NCBI GenBank assembly: GCA_001298545.1
Contig: LJCX01000029.1
Location: 868,001-932,000, forward strand
From: Actinobacteria bacterium OV320
Lineage (GTDB): Bacteria; Actinomycetota; Actinomycetes; Streptomycetales; Streptomycetaceae
DNA: 64,000 bases
Direction of reading: 5' to 3'
Shown: piece by piece, positions 39,880 through 48,790 of the stretch
How the letters are laid out: each line of letters starts with the position of its first letter
How positions within the stretch are numbered: position 1 is the stretch's first letter
Notes under the pieces: model-generated
Seen by the model: the letters and a program-made list of their open reading frames with translations, nothing else
Told to the model about the DNA's origin: nothing
Databases searched by the model: none
Program-made: the position numbers and the translations under genes

Positions 39880-39950
39880 CTGTGTGACGCGGTGGGGGGC
39901 CGTGGCACACTGCTCGCAACAGCACGTTGAACGGCGCCAATTGGGATCGG

Positions 39951-39994
39951 CGAAGATCCGTACGCATGCGTACAGACTTTCGAATCGATCTTCG
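39951..39994. promoter_or_regulatory. Nested inverted repeats upstream of the XRE gene
   Basis: CGAAGATC (39951-39958) pairs with GATCTTCG (39987-39994), and inside lies a 14-bp perfect palindrome GTACGCATGCGTAC (39960-39973). This could be a second operator or an RNA hairpin in the regulator's leader. Confidence 0.6.
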
Positions 39995-40093
39995 AGCGGC
40001 GCCGTAAGGCTGTCGGGATTCTTTTCGTGACCGGCCGGGTCGGGGCTCGTGCGGCCCCCCGCGTGACCGGCCGGCTCTTCGTGGAGGTGGAGC

Positions 40094-40954
40094 GTGAGCG
40101 AACCGCGGTCCGCGCCGACGGTCGGACAGGTCGTCCTCGGTCGGCGCCTGCTGGACCTGCGGGAACGCGCCGGGCTCAAGCGCGAGGAAGCCGCCCGCAT
40201 CCTGCGCGTCGCGCCCGCCACGGTCCGTCGTATGGAGATGGCCGAGGTCAGCCTCAAGATCCCGTATCTTCAGCTGCTGCTGAAGGCCTACGGGGTCACC
40301 GAGGAGGAGGCCGAGGGCTTCGTCCAGCTCGCCGAGGACGCGAACAAGCCGGGCTGGTGGCAGCGGTTCCACGACGTCCTGCCCGGCTGGTTCTCCATGC
40401 ACGTCAGCCTCGAGGGCGCCGCCGCCCTGATCCGTCAGTACGAGCCGCACTTCGTGCCCGGCCTGCTCCAGACCAAGGACTACGCGCGCGGTGTCCTGAA
40501 GTCCGGAGCCATCGGCCAGACCCGCCCGGAGGACATCGAGCGCCTCGTCGACCTGCGCATGCAACGCCAGGATCTGCTCACCCGTCAGGACGCCCCCCGA
40601 CTGTGGGTCGTGATGGACGAGACGGTGCTGCGTCGCCCGGTCGGCGGCCCGGAGGTGATGCGCGCGCAGATCGACACCCTGCTCGAGGCCGCGAAGCAGC
40701 CCAATGTGACGTTGCAGGTCGCCCCGTTCGAGAACGGGCCGCATCCGGGCACGTACGGGCCCTTCGTGCTGTTCCGATTCGCCATGCCGGAGCTTCCGGA
40801 CATGGTCTACAGCGAGTACCTGACCGGCGCCGTCTATCTCGACGCCCGCACCGAGGTGGCGACCCACCTCGAGGTCATGGACCGCATGGCGGCGCAGGCC
40901 GCTACAGCACATCGCACGAAGGAGATCCTCCGGGATCTCCGCAAGGAGTTGTGA
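40094..40954 (+). CDS. XRE-family regulator with DUF5753 domain
   Basis: 286 residues from GTG 40094 with GGAGGTGG upstream. The helix-turn-helix lies at about 14-70 (REEAARILRVAPATVRRMEM), then DUF5753 at about 95-280 (FVPGLLQTKDYARGVL, RQDLLTR, VSYS-like MVYSEYLTGAVYLD). DUF5753 is thought to sense or bind the DUF397 partner encoded next. The stop of this gene is directly followed by the DUF397 start, so the two are made together. Confidence 0.95.
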   Translation: MSEPRSAPTVGQVVLGRRLLDLRERAGLKREEAARILRVAPATVRRMEMAEVSLKIPYLQLLLKAYGVTEEEAEGFVQLAEDANKPGWWQRFHDVLPGWFSMHVSLEGAAALIRQYEPHFVPGLLQTKDYARGVLKSGAIGQTRPEDIERLVDLRMQRQDLLTRQDAPRLWVVMDETVLRRPVGGPEVMRAQIDTLLEAAKQPNVTLQVAPFENGPHPGTYGPFVLFRFAMPELPDMVYSEYLTGAVYLDARTEVATHLEVMDRMAAQAATAHRTKEILRDLRKEL

Positions 40955-41230
40955 ATGAATCACATCAGGACCCAGTCCAGGCCGAGGGTCCGCGCTCAGC
41001 GGATCTACAACGGCATGCCCGCCCGGGAACTGGGCAGCGAGGGCTGGCACAAGCCGTGGAGCGGCGGCAACGGAGGCAACTGCCTGGAAGCGATGAAGCT
41101 CGCCGACGGCCGGATCGCCGTCCGGCAGTCCACCGACCCCGACGGACCGGCGCTGATCTACACCTCCGACGAGATGACGGCGTTCATCGAGGGAGCCAAG
41201 GCGGGGGAGGCCGACTTCCTGCTGTCCTGA
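40955..41230 (+). CDS. DUF397 protein
   Basis: 91 residues. The DUF397 core is recognisable: GWHKPWSGGNGGNCLEAMKL, ADGRIAVRQSTDPDGPALIY and a C-terminal FIEGAKAGEADFL. A 20-residue basic N-terminal extension (RTQSRPRVRAQRIYNG) precedes it, longer than usual. DUF397 proteins pair with XRE-DUF5753 regulators, probably acting as antagonists or toxin-like partners. AAGGAG lies in the end of the upstream gene. Confidence 0.93.
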   Translation: MNHIRTQSRPRVRAQRIYNGMPARELGSEGWHKPWSGGNGGNCLEAMKLADGRIAVRQSTDPDGPALIYTSDEMTAFIEGAKAGEADFLLS

Positions 41231-41372
41231 ACGGACCCGTCCGGCACTTTTTGCTCAGCTCACCCCCCACCCGTCTTTCGTCCACCTGTCCCTTGCCTTC
41301 GCCTTCGCCTCAACTTCCTTAATTTGGTACTGACTTGAACACTATCCGCGTCGCATGCTTACGGAGTGCCTC

Positions 41373-42185
41373 ATGACCGGGCAGGACCCCACCGGAGCCG
41401 TCGAGATCGACACCAGCAAGCCCCATCCCGCACGGATGTACGACTGGTACCTCGGCGGGAAGGACAACTACCCCGTCGACGAGGCGATGGGCCGGCAGAT
41501 GCTCGCCCTCGACCCGCGCGTGCCGGTGATGGCACGAGTCAACCGGGCCTTCATGCACCGCTCCACCCGCTGGCTGGCCACGAACGGCGTACGGCAGTTC
41601 CTGGACGTCGGCACGGGCATCCCGACCGAGCCCAACCTGCACCAGGTCGCCCAGCGGATCGCGCCGGACGCCCGGGTGGTCTACTGCGACAACGACCCGA
41701 TCGTCCTGGCCCACGCGGCCGCCCTGCTGCGCAGCACGTCGGAGGGCGCCACGGAGTACCTCCAGGCGGACGTCCGTGACCCGGACGCCATCATCGCGGG
41801 GGCCGGGAAGATCCTGGACCTCAGCCGGCCGGTGGCGCTGTCACTGGTCGCGCTGCTGCACTTCGTCTCCGACGAGGACGGCGCGCACGAGCTGGTGGAC
41901 CGGCTGCTCGCCGCACTGCCCTCCGGCAGCTACCTGATGATGACCCACGCCACCGCGGACTTCTCCCCGGAGGAGTCGGCGGCGGCCACGGCGAAACTGA
42001 AGGCGGCGGGCGTCACCCTCGCCCTGCGGTCCCGCGAGGAGTTCACCCGCTTCTTCGACGGACTCGACCTGGTCGAACCCGGCGTCGCGGTGGTGCCCGA
42101 GTGGCACCCCGAGCTCGGCGAACCGGTGCCGGGACAGGACGACGGCGTGATCCCGGGGTACGGGGCGGTGGGCCGCAAGCTCTGA
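41373..42185 (+). CDS. DUF574-type SAM-dependent methyltransferase
   Basis: 270 residues from ATG 41373, with GGAG upstream (the in-frame ATG at 41355 has none). The DUF574 family opening is clear: KPHPARMYDWYLGGKDNYPV, then RVNRAFMHRSTRWLA, FLDVGTGIPTEPNLH (SAM motif), VVYCDNDPIVLAHA and a C-terminal VPEWHPE. These enzymes are abundant in Streptomyces, often near XRE/DUF397 genes, with unknown substrates. The 140 bases before it include an AT-rich patch (TTAATTTGGTACTGACTTG) that probably holds the promoter. Confidence 0.93.
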   Translation: MTGQDPTGAVEIDTSKPHPARMYDWYLGGKDNYPVDEAMGRQMLALDPRVPVMARVNRAFMHRSTRWLATNGVRQFLDVGTGIPTEPNLHQVAQRIAPDARVVYCDNDPIVLAHAAALLRSTSEGATEYLQADVRDPDAIIAGAGKILDLSRPVALSLVALLHFVSDEDGAHELVDRLLAALPSGSYLMMTHATADFSPEESAAATAKLKAAGVTLALRSREEFTRFFDGLDLVEPGVAVVPEWHPELGEPVPGQDDGVIPGYGAVGRKL

Positions 42186-42249
42186 GGCCGCCGCCGCATC
42201 CGGAGGCATGCGCGCCGTGGGACGTCCGTGGGACGTCTCGCGGCGCGCT

Positions 42250-43695
42250 TCATCCGGCGGCGGGGCCGCGCCGCCCGTCCGGCGGCGGCAGGATCCGGCA
42301 CAGCGCCTCCAGGGCCGCCGCGTAGGCGTGCTCCGGCGGTGTCGCGTAGCCGACGACGAGCCCGTCCTGCGGCGCCATGTCGGTCGCCGGATGCCGGAAG
42401 GCGGCCAGGCCGTCCAGGGCGACGCCCTGCCAGGCGGCCGCCTTGAGCGCGGACCGCTCGGTGCCGGGCGGCAGCCGCAGCACCGCGTGCAGACCGGCCG
42501 CGACCCCGGTGACCTCGACGTGCGGCGCCTGCGTGGAGAGCGCCTCGACCAGCCGGTCCCGGCGAGCGCGGTAACGCTGCCGCATGCGCCGTACATGACG
42601 GTCGTACGCCCCGGACGCGATGAGGTCCGCCAGACTCAGCTGATCCAGGGCGCTCGCCCAGGCCTCCCGCTCGCCCTTGGCCGCGAGGACGCCGTCGACG
42701 TACCGCTCGGGCAGCACCATCCAGCCCAGCCGCAGCGCGGGCGACAGACTCTTGCTGACCGAGCCGAGGTAGATCACCCGCTCGGGGTCGAGCCCCTGGA
42801 CGGCGCCGACGGGCTTGCGGTCGTAGCGGAACTCCCCGTCGTAGTCGTCCTCGAGCAGGACCCCGCCACGCGCGCGTGCCCAGTCGATCACGGCCGTCCG
42901 GCGGCTCGCGTGCAGGGGGCCGCCGGTCGGGAACTGGTGCGCGGGGGTGAGCAGCACCGCCCGCTCGCGATCCAGCCGCTCCACACACGCCCCGTCCGCG
43001 TCCAGGGGCAGCGGAGCCGTCCGTACACCCGCCGCCGCCAGCAGCCCCCGGTGGAAGTCCAGGCCGTACGCCTCCACGGCCAGCGGACCGCGCGGGAGCC
43101 CGCTGCCCGGGCCGAACAGAAGCCGCAGCGCATGGGCGAAGCCCGAGCAGATCACGATGCGCTCGGGCTCGGTGCGCACGCCACGCGCGCGTGCCAGGTA
43201 CTCGGTGAGTGCCTCCCGCAGCTCCCGGCGGCCGGCCGGGTCACCGGGACCGAACACCTCGTTGGGTGCCTGCTGGAGGGCCCGCCGGTAGGAGGCCAGC
43301 CAGGCCGCGCGCGGGAACGACGACGCGTCCGGGGTGCCCTGCCGCAGGTCGTGCCGGGGGCCACGCGCGCGTGGCGGTGCTTTGACGGGCGTGCGCTCCG
43401 CCGGCCGCAGGGGCGCGGTCCGGTCGGCGACCCGCGTCCCCGATCCCTGCCGGGCGGTCAGCCAGCCCTCCGCGACGAGCTCCGCGTACGCGTCGGCCAC
43501 CGTGTTGCGGGCGACACCGAGGTCGGCGGCGAGCGAACGGTACGGCGGCAGCCGGGTGCCCGGCGGCAGGCGCCCGCCGCGCACGGCGTCGCGCAGCGCC
43601 CGGATCAGGGCGGCCCGCCGGCCGCCCGGCCCGGACAGCTCCACATGCAGGTCGGCGCCGATCCGCTCCGCGGAATTGACCCACGAATCCACCAT
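42250..43695 (-). CDS. MocR-type regulator (GntR domain fused to aminotransferase fold)
   Basis: 481 residues. The GntR winged helix lies at about 20-85 (LPPYRSLAADLGVARNTVADAY). A PLP-dependent class I aminotransferase domain follows (about 120-475): LLEDDYDGEFRYD, then YLGSVSKSLSPALRLGW, whose Lys should bind PLP. Regulators of this type often control vitamin B6 or nearby metabolic genes. It is divergent from the AhpD-like gene. The start is ATG 43695, with GTG 43692 as an alternative. Three copies of the CACGCGCGCGTG palindrome occur within it. Confidence 0.94.
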   Translation of the reverse strand: MVDSWVNSAERIGADLHVELSGPGGRRAALIRALRDAVRGGRLPPGTRLPPYRSLAADLGVARNTVADAYAELVAEGWLTARQGSGTRVADRTAPLRPAERTPVKAPPRARGPRHDLRQGTPDASSFPRAAWLASYRRALQQAPNEVFGPGDPAGRRELREALTEYLARARGVRTEPERIVICSGFAHALRLLFGPGSGLPRGPLAVEAYGLDFHRGLLAAAGVRTAPLPLDADGACVERLDRERAVLLTPAHQFPTGGPLHASRRTAVIDWARARGGVLLEDDYDGEFRYDRKPVGAVQGLDPERVIYLGSVSKSLSPALRLGWMVLPERYVDGVLAAKGEREAWASALDQLSLADLIASGAYDRHVRRMRQRYRARRDRLVEALSTQAPHVEVTGVAAGLHAVLRLPPGTERSALKAAAWQGVALDGLAAFRHPATDMAPQDGLVVGYATPPEHAYAAALEALCRILPPPDGRRGPAAG

Positions 43696-43742
43696 GGAAA
43701 TGCACCCTACAGGGGGTCTTTCCGGCCCGTAGGTTGAGGGAC

Positions 43743-44253
43743 ATGACAAACGGGATGACGACGAACGACGCGGGTACCGGTGTGGCGACGGCGGAGGCCG
43801 GACGGTCCCGCCTCGACTTCGGGAAGGCCGCGGGCAAGGGCGTTCCGCGCCCTCATCGGCTTCGACGCCGCCGCCCGCGAGGGCCTCGACCCGGCGCTCG
43901 TCGAACTGATCCAGATCCGCGCCTCGCACCTCAACCACTGCGCCTACTGCCTCCACATGCACACGAGCGACGCCCGCAAGGCCGGCGAGAGCGAGGAGCG
44001 GCTGCACATGGTCGCCGTCTGGCGAGAGGCCCGCCACTTCTTCACGGAGAAGGAGCAGGCGGCCCTGGCCCTCACGGAGGCCGTCACGCTGGTGGCCGAC
44101 GGCGGCGTCCCGGACGACGTCTACGCCGAGGCCGCCGCCCGCTTCGACGAGCGGGAGCTGGCCCAGGTGCTGGCCCTCATCTGCGCGATCAACACCTGGA
44201 ACCGGGTGGCCCTGGCGACGGCCAAGGTGGCCGGGACGGACGAGCGCCGCTGA
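43743..44253 (+). pseudogene. AhpD/carboxymuconolactone-decarboxylase-like gene with a frameshift
   Basis: Reading from ATG 43743 gives MTNGMTTNDAGTGVATAEAG and then RSRLDFGKAAGK; the family continues in another frame from AFRALIGFDAAAREG to the stop at 44253. The joint falls at AAGGGCG (43836-43842): one G fewer in GGG 43838-43840 would restore a single 169-residue frame. The second part carries the AhpD signature NHCAYCLHMHTSDAR (Cys-x-x-Cys-x3-His), so the active site is intact. Either a recent mutation or a sequencing error; programmed shifting seems unlikely. ATG 43755 is an alternative start. Confidence 0.8.
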
Positions 44254-44304
44254 AACGGGGGCCGTCGAAACGGGGCCGTTGCAACGAAGGGGCCGTTGCA
44301 ACGA
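44252..44304. repeat. Short direct repeats after the AhpD-like gene
   Basis: GGGGCCGTTGCAACGA occurs at 44272-44287 and 44289-44304, preceded by shorter related pieces (GAAACGGGGGCCGTCG). The rest of the gap to 44415 is featureless. Confidence 0.8.
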
Positions 44305-44414
44305 CGGGTCGGGTCGGTTGCACGAGGGCGCTGCACCGAGCGCCGCCGAAACGATCCGGCCCCGTGCCGTCCCGGACGCCACGTACGCGGGTGCCCTGTC
44401 CTGGACGTCCCGGG

Positions 44415-45902
44415 CTAGCTGCTCATCGGGCGGTCGTACGGGCCGATCGGCGCCGGCAGCCGTGAACTCCCCGTCAGATGGCGGTCGACGGCCGACGCCA
44501 CCGCCCGCCCCTCCGCGATGGCCCACACGATCAGCGACTGCCCGCGCGCCGCGTCCCCCGCGGCGAACACGCCGGGGACGTTCGTCGCGAAGTCGCCGTC
44601 CCGCGCGATCGTGCCGCGCGGCTCCAGCGTCAGCCCCAGCTGCTCGACGAGCCCGTCCTCCCGGTCGGGCCCGGAGAAGCCGAGGGCCAGCAGCACGAGG
44701 TCGGCGGGGAGTGCCCGCGCGGTGCCCTCCACCGGCCTGCGCCGCGCGTCGACCTCGACGAGGTGCAGCGCCCGTACGTGCCCGGTTTCGTCGCCGGTGA
44801 AGCGGAGCGTGGACGCCGCGAACAGGCGGGCGTCCGCGTCCGCCGCCGGCGCGGACTCCAGATCGCGCGCCTCCTCGTGCGCCGCCGAGAGCCGGTAGAT
44901 CTTCGGATACGTCGGCCAGGGGTCGGTGTCCTCGTCGCGCTCGGGACCGGGCTGCGCGTAGATGTCCAGCTGGGTCACGGACGCGGCGCCCTCGCGCACC
45001 GCCGTGCCCAGACAGTCGGCGCCCGTGTCGCCGCCGCCGACGATGACGACGTGCTTTCCGGCGGCGGACATCGGGGACGACTCCAGATCCCCCTCGCCCA
45101 CCCGGTTGGCCAGCGGCAGATACTCCATCGCCTGCTGTATGCCGGTCAACTCGCGCCCCGGCACGTGCAGTTCACGCCATTCGGTCGCCCCGGTGGCGAT
45201 CACCACGGCGTCATAGCGGACCCGTAGATCCGCGGCCATGACGTCCCGGCCGATGGTGGTCGAGGTGCGGAACTTCGTGCCCTCGGCCCGCATCTGCTCG
45301 ATCCGCCGCTCCAGGTGGTGCTTCTCCATCTTGAAGGAGGGGATCCCGTACCGCATCAGTCCGCCGATCCGGTCGTCCTTCTCGTAGACGGCGACCGTGT
45401 GCCCGGCCCGGGTCAGCTGCTGTGCCGCGGCCAGCCCGGTGGGCCCGGAGCCGATCACCGCGACCGTCTTGCCGGACAGCCGGTCCGGGGGGCGCGGCGG
45501 CGTGAGACCGTCCGCCCACGCCCGGTCGGCGATGGCGGCCTCGACGTTCTTGATGGTGACGGCCGGCTGGTTGATGGCGAGGACGCACCCGGCCTCGCAC
45601 GGCGCCGGGCACAACCGGCCGGTGAACTCGGGGAAGTTGTTCGTCGCGTGCAGCCGGTCGCTCGCCGCCCGCCAGTCCTCCCGGGACACCAGGTCGTTCC
45701 ACTCGGGGATCAGGTTGCCGAGCGGACAGGCCTCGTGGCAGAACGGGACTCCGCAGTCCATGCAGCGGTCGGCCTGCTTGCTGACGATGGGCAGCAGCGC
45801 TCCGGGGACGTACACCTCGTCCCAGTCCCGCACCCGCTCCTCGACCGGCCGCCGGGGCCAGTCCTCGCGGGGCGTGGTCATGAATCCCTTGGGATCGGCC
45901 AT
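44415..45902 (-). CDS. gltD: Glutamate synthase small subunit (solitary)
   Basis: 495 residues. The N-terminal domain has the cysteine clusters for two 4Fe-4S centres (DRCMDCGVPFCHEACPLGN and GRLCPAPCEAGCVL). FAD- and NAD(P)H-binding Rossmann domains follow (VAVIGSGPTGLAAAQQL, VVIVGGGDTGADCLG, VPGVFAAGDAARGQSLIVWA). It passes electrons from NADPH to the GltB large subunit, but no gltB is beside it. It may serve a distant GltB or another flavin-dependent partner. The start is ATG 45902. Confidence 0.95.
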   Translation of the reverse strand: MADPKGFMTTPREDWPRRPVEERVRDWDEVYVPGALLPIVSKQADRCMDCGVPFCHEACPLGNLIPEWNDLVSREDWRAASDRLHATNNFPEFTGRLCPAPCEAGCVLAINQPAVTIKNVEAAIADRAWADGLTPPRPPDRLSGKTVAVIGSGPTGLAAAQQLTRAGHTVAVYEKDDRIGGLMRYGIPSFKMEKHHLERRIEQMRAEGTKFRTSTTIGRDVMAADLRVRYDAVVIATGATEWRELHVPGRELTGIQQAMEYLPLANRVGEGDLESSPMSAAGKHVVIVGGGDTGADCLGTAVREGAASVTQLDIYAQPGPERDEDTDPWPTYPKIYRLSAAHEEARDLESAPAADADARLFAASTLRFTGDETGHVRALHLVEVDARRRPVEGTARALPADLVLLALGFSGPDREDGLVEQLGLTLEPRGTIARDGDFATNVPGVFAAGDAARGQSLIVWAIAEGRAVASAVDRHLTGSSRLPAPIGPYDRPMSS

Positions 45903-46054
45903 GGGCGTCTTCCTCGCGTACGCGTAACGACAGGCCGAGCGTCATCGGGCGGCACTCTTTCGGCCACGATACGTCGCGTCGGGCACCCACGCAGAGTGGC
46001 GGACAGCGCTTTCCGCCGTGGGCGTCCGGGGCCCCGCCGATCGTCCGTGTCCGG

Positions 46055-46534
46055 TCAGGCCAGAGCCAGGACGTACACGACCGCCGAGGCCGCGGACGCG
46101 ACCGCGCGCACGTGGTTCCACCGCGTCCACTGACGCAGGTAGACCGGCCAGTACGCGACGGCCTCCGGCGTGCCCGGTGCCAGCCTCGCGAGGGCCTCGT
46201 TGCGCGGCACGTTGGCCGCCACGGTCACCCCGAACGCGCCGCACAGGTACAGCGCGCTGCCCAGCAGCAGGTCGACCGTCCCGTCGTCCGGCCACAGCAC
46301 GAAGGTCACCACGGCGATCACCGCGCACACCGCCGCCGCACCGAGGAACAGAACCATGAACGCCGGAGTCAGCGCCGAGGAGTTGATCGCGTTCATCGCC
46401 GCGACGCCCTGCGCGGGCGGCAGCGCGGCGAGACCCCGCATCACCAGGACCGAGAAGGCACAGAAGACCCCGGCCATCAGCCCCGTGGTCACCGTGCCCA
46501 CCATCGCGAGCACCTCGTAGGGTCCATCGATCAT
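46055..46534 (-). CDS. DUF1772 (anthrone-oxygenase-like) membrane protein
   Basis: 159 residues with four transmembrane helices (about 8-30, 50-75, 80-100, 135-155). AMNAINSSALTPAFMVLFLG and the NVPRNEALA block, followed by W-x(4)-RWNHVRAVAS, are the DUF1772 hallmark. Some relatives are anthrone oxygenases or nodulation-type proteins. I chose ATG 46534 with GGGAG twelve bases upstream; an in-frame GTG at 46552 would add six residues. Confidence 0.88.
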   Translation of the reverse strand: MIDGPYEVLAMVGTVTTGLMAGVFCAFSVLVMRGLAALPPAQGVAAMNAINSSALTPAFMVLFLGAAAVCAVIAVVTFVLWPDDGTVDLLLGSALYLCGAFGVTVAANVPRNEALARLAPGTPEAVAYWPVYLRQWTRWNHVRAVASAASAVVYVLALA

Positions 46535-46674
46535 GACAACGTCAACTCCCACCCGTAGTGCGCAGATCCTGCCCGGGTCCGTCCCTCACCTCAAGTGAAA
46601 TCCTGTTCATGATCGGTGACCATGGCCGAAACGCGCGGGGACATGCGTGGACGTCCACCAGGCTGCCGTCCGCG

Positions 46675-47388
46675 CTACCGGACCATCTCGTCCGTCCCGC
46701 CGTCTCCCTCCCGCCACATCCGTATCCGGGCCTCCACATCCGCCGCGATCCGCCGGCGCGCCTCGCGCCGGGGCACGCCACTCATCAGCAGCCGGTCGTA
46801 CGGAGTGTCCAGATGCCGTACGGACGCCACGACCGCCGAGACCACGGCCCCCTCGGACAACGCCCGCCCGGCGGCGCTGCGTCCCACCCGGCCGCTGCCC
46901 CGCAGGGAGGCGTGCGCCGCGATTCCGCGCGCCCGCTCTCCCGGGCAGCCGGGAAGCAGCCGCAGGATCTCCGCCGCGAACGTCTGCGCGAAGCGCTCGT
47001 CCTGTGCCGCCCGGCGCCGCGCGTCCCGGGTGCGGCGCCGCTGCCGTGCCTCCGCGTCCGCCAGGCACCGCTCCTCGGCCCGGATGAGCGCCGCCTCCTC
47101 GACCAGGACGCCCTGGCGTTCGTAACGCCCCTTGCGCCGGTTGAAACGGACCACCACCGCCCACAGCCCGCTCTCCTCCCGCGACCTGCGGGTCAGTGCC
47201 GTGTCCCCGCGCGGCAGGAACACCAGGTGCCCGAGATCGGCGCAGTCGAGGCAGCGCGGCGCGGCGTCCTCCAGGACCAGCATCGGCAGCGGCCCGCGAC
47301 GGCACCCGGCGCAGTGCTTCCGCCGGACCGGCTGGACGACGAGGAACCCGGTGCGGGGCGCGGAAGCGGTGGGCGCTGCGACTGCCAT
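46675..47388 (-). CDS. DUF2293 protein
   Basis: 237 residues from ATG 47388. An N-terminal zinc-ribbon-like part has four cysteines (HCAGCRRG and RCLDCADLGHL). A basic helical region (RRKGRYERQGVLVEEAALIRAE) precedes the DUF2293 domain (about 140-215: FAAEILRLLPGCPGERARGI, LSEGAVVSAVVASVRHLDTP YDRLL and MSGVPRREARRRIAADVEA). Function unknown; the Cys pairs and basic stretch would suit nucleic-acid binding. Divergent from the uridine-kinase-like gene. Confidence 0.88.
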   Translation of the reverse strand: MAVAAPTASAPRTGFLVVQPVRRKHCAGCRRGPLPMLVLEDAAPRCLDCADLGHLVFLPRGDTALTRRSREESGLWAVVVRFNRRKGRYERQGVLVEEAALIRAEERCLADAEARQRRRTRDARRRAAQDERFAQTFAAEILRLLPGCPGERARGIAAHASLRGSGRVGRSAAGRALSEGAVVSAVVASVRHLDTPYDRLLMSGVPRREARRRIAADVEARIRMWREGDGGTDEMVR

Positions 47389-47511
47389 AGGGCCTTCATG
47401 CCCCCTGGCGGAGGCGTCGGCACCTGGTCGCCGGCCCGTGGGCGGGCGGGACGCCGGCCGACCGGCGCGGGCCGCACCGGGCGAGGCGGCCGGACCGGTG
47501 CCTGACGCATC

Positions 47512-48153
47512 ATGGGCCGTGTGCGACTCGAAGCGATCACCTGGGAACGGCTCGGCGACCTCCTCGCCGAGCGGCTGCTCGACCTGAAGCCCGACGACGG
47601 CATCCGTTGGCCGCGCGTCGCCTTCGACGGCGCACCGGCGGCCCGACCCGGAGAGCTCGCCCAGCGGGTCGCCGAGGCCCTGCGCACCCGCGGCCGCCCC
47701 TCCAAGGTCGTGGACACGCACGGCTTCCTGCGTCCCGCCTCCCTCCGCCTGGAGTACGGCCATCACGACGTGGACGCCTACTACGACGGCTGGTTCGACA
47801 CCGGCGCCCTGTGGCGCGAGGTGTTCGATCCCCTCGAACCCGGCGGCGACGGACGGATCCTGCCCGATCTCCGGGACCCCGTCAGCGACCGCGCCACGCG
47901 CAGCCCCTACGTCCCGCTCCCGCCCGGCGGCTTCCTGCTGCTGCACGGCCCCTTTCTGCTGCGGCACTGGTTCCCCTTCGACCTGACCGTCCACGTCCTC
48001 CTGTCCCCGCCGGCCCTGCGCCGGCGCACGCCCGAAGCCGACCACTGGACGCTGCCCGCCTTCGAGCGATACGTCCAGGAGACCGACCCGGCCGCCGCGG
48101 CCGACGTGCTCGTCCGCGCGGACGACCCCCGCCATCCGGCCTGGGGCGGCTGA
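47512..48153 (+). CDS. Uridine-kinase-like protein with degenerate P-loop
   Basis: 213 residues from ATG 47512 (GTG 47521 also possible). It follows the pattern of actinobacterial uridine kinase-like proteins: VDTHGFLRPASLRLEYGHHD, DAYYDGWFDTGALWREVFDP, LLLHGPFLLRHWFPFDLTVHV and ERYVQETDP. The nucleotide-binding loop, normally G-x4-GK-S/T, reads AFDGAPAARPGEL, with neither the Gly nor the Lys in place. Catalysis as a kinase is doubtful; it may be a binding protein or use another mode. Confidence 0.85.
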   Translation: MGRVRLEAITWERLGDLLAERLLDLKPDDGIRWPRVAFDGAPAARPGELAQRVAEALRTRGRPSKVVDTHGFLRPASLRLEYGHHDVDAYYDGWFDTGALWREVFDPLEPGGDGRILPDLRDPVSDRATRSPYVPLPPGGFLLLHGPFLLRHWFPFDLTVHVLLSPPALRRRTPEADHWTLPAFERYVQETDPAAAADVLVRADDPRHPAWGG

Positions 48154-48339
48154 TCCCGGGCCGGACGCCCAGGGGTGCCATGGGGCGGAGTGCCGTGGGG
48201 CGGACTCGGCTCGACGGGCCGGGCTCGGCGTGCCGCGCTCCGGGTGCGGGCGTCAGGTCACGCGGCAAGAATGTAGGGCGCCGGGACTAGCGGTGCCCCT
48301 CCCCGCGCCGCGCCGGCCGTCCGGCACCGGGAGGTACCG

Positions 48340-48759
48340 ATGACCACCGCCGGAGACATCATGCACCGGGGCGCCCAGTGGATCCCCGCCCACGAGACCC
48401 TCGACCGCGCCGCCCAGCTGATGCGTGAACTGAATGTCGGCGCGCTGCCCATCAGCGACGAGAACGAGCGGCTCTGCGGGATCCTCACCGACCGGGACAT
48501 CGTCGTCGGCTGCGTGGCCATGGGGCACGACCCCGCCAAGGTCACCGCCGGCGAGATGGCCCAGGGCACACCGCGCTGGATCGACGCGGGCGCCGACGTC
48601 GGCGAGGTGCTCCACGAGATGCAGGAACACCGGATCCGTCGACTGCCCGTCATCGAGAACAAGCGACTGGTGGGCATGATCAGCGAGGCCGACCTCGCCC
48701 GGCACCTGCCCGAGGAGCAGATCGCCACCTGGGCCGAGACCGTCTACGCAAGGTCCTGA
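48340..48759 (+). CDS. CBS-domain-pair protein
   Basis: 139 residues: two CBS domains (about 5-60 and 72-128). LMRELNVGALPISDENERLC, GILTDRDIVVGCVAMGHDP and EHRIRRLPVIENKRLVGMIS are typical. CBS pairs bind adenosine nucleotides and act as energy sensors. The start is ATG 48340 with GGGAGG seven bases upstream. Convergent with corA. The 186 bases before it hold only GGGGCGGA-type direct repeats. Confidence 0.94.
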   Translation: MTTAGDIMHRGAQWIPAHETLDRAAQLMRELNVGALPISDENERLCGILTDRDIVVGCVAMGHDPAKVTAGEMAQGTPRWIDAGADVGEVLHEMQEHRIRRLPVIENKRLVGMISEADLARHLPEEQIATWAETVYARS

Positions 48760-48790
48760 CCCGTCCGGCACCGCACGCTCCGGCGGTCGT

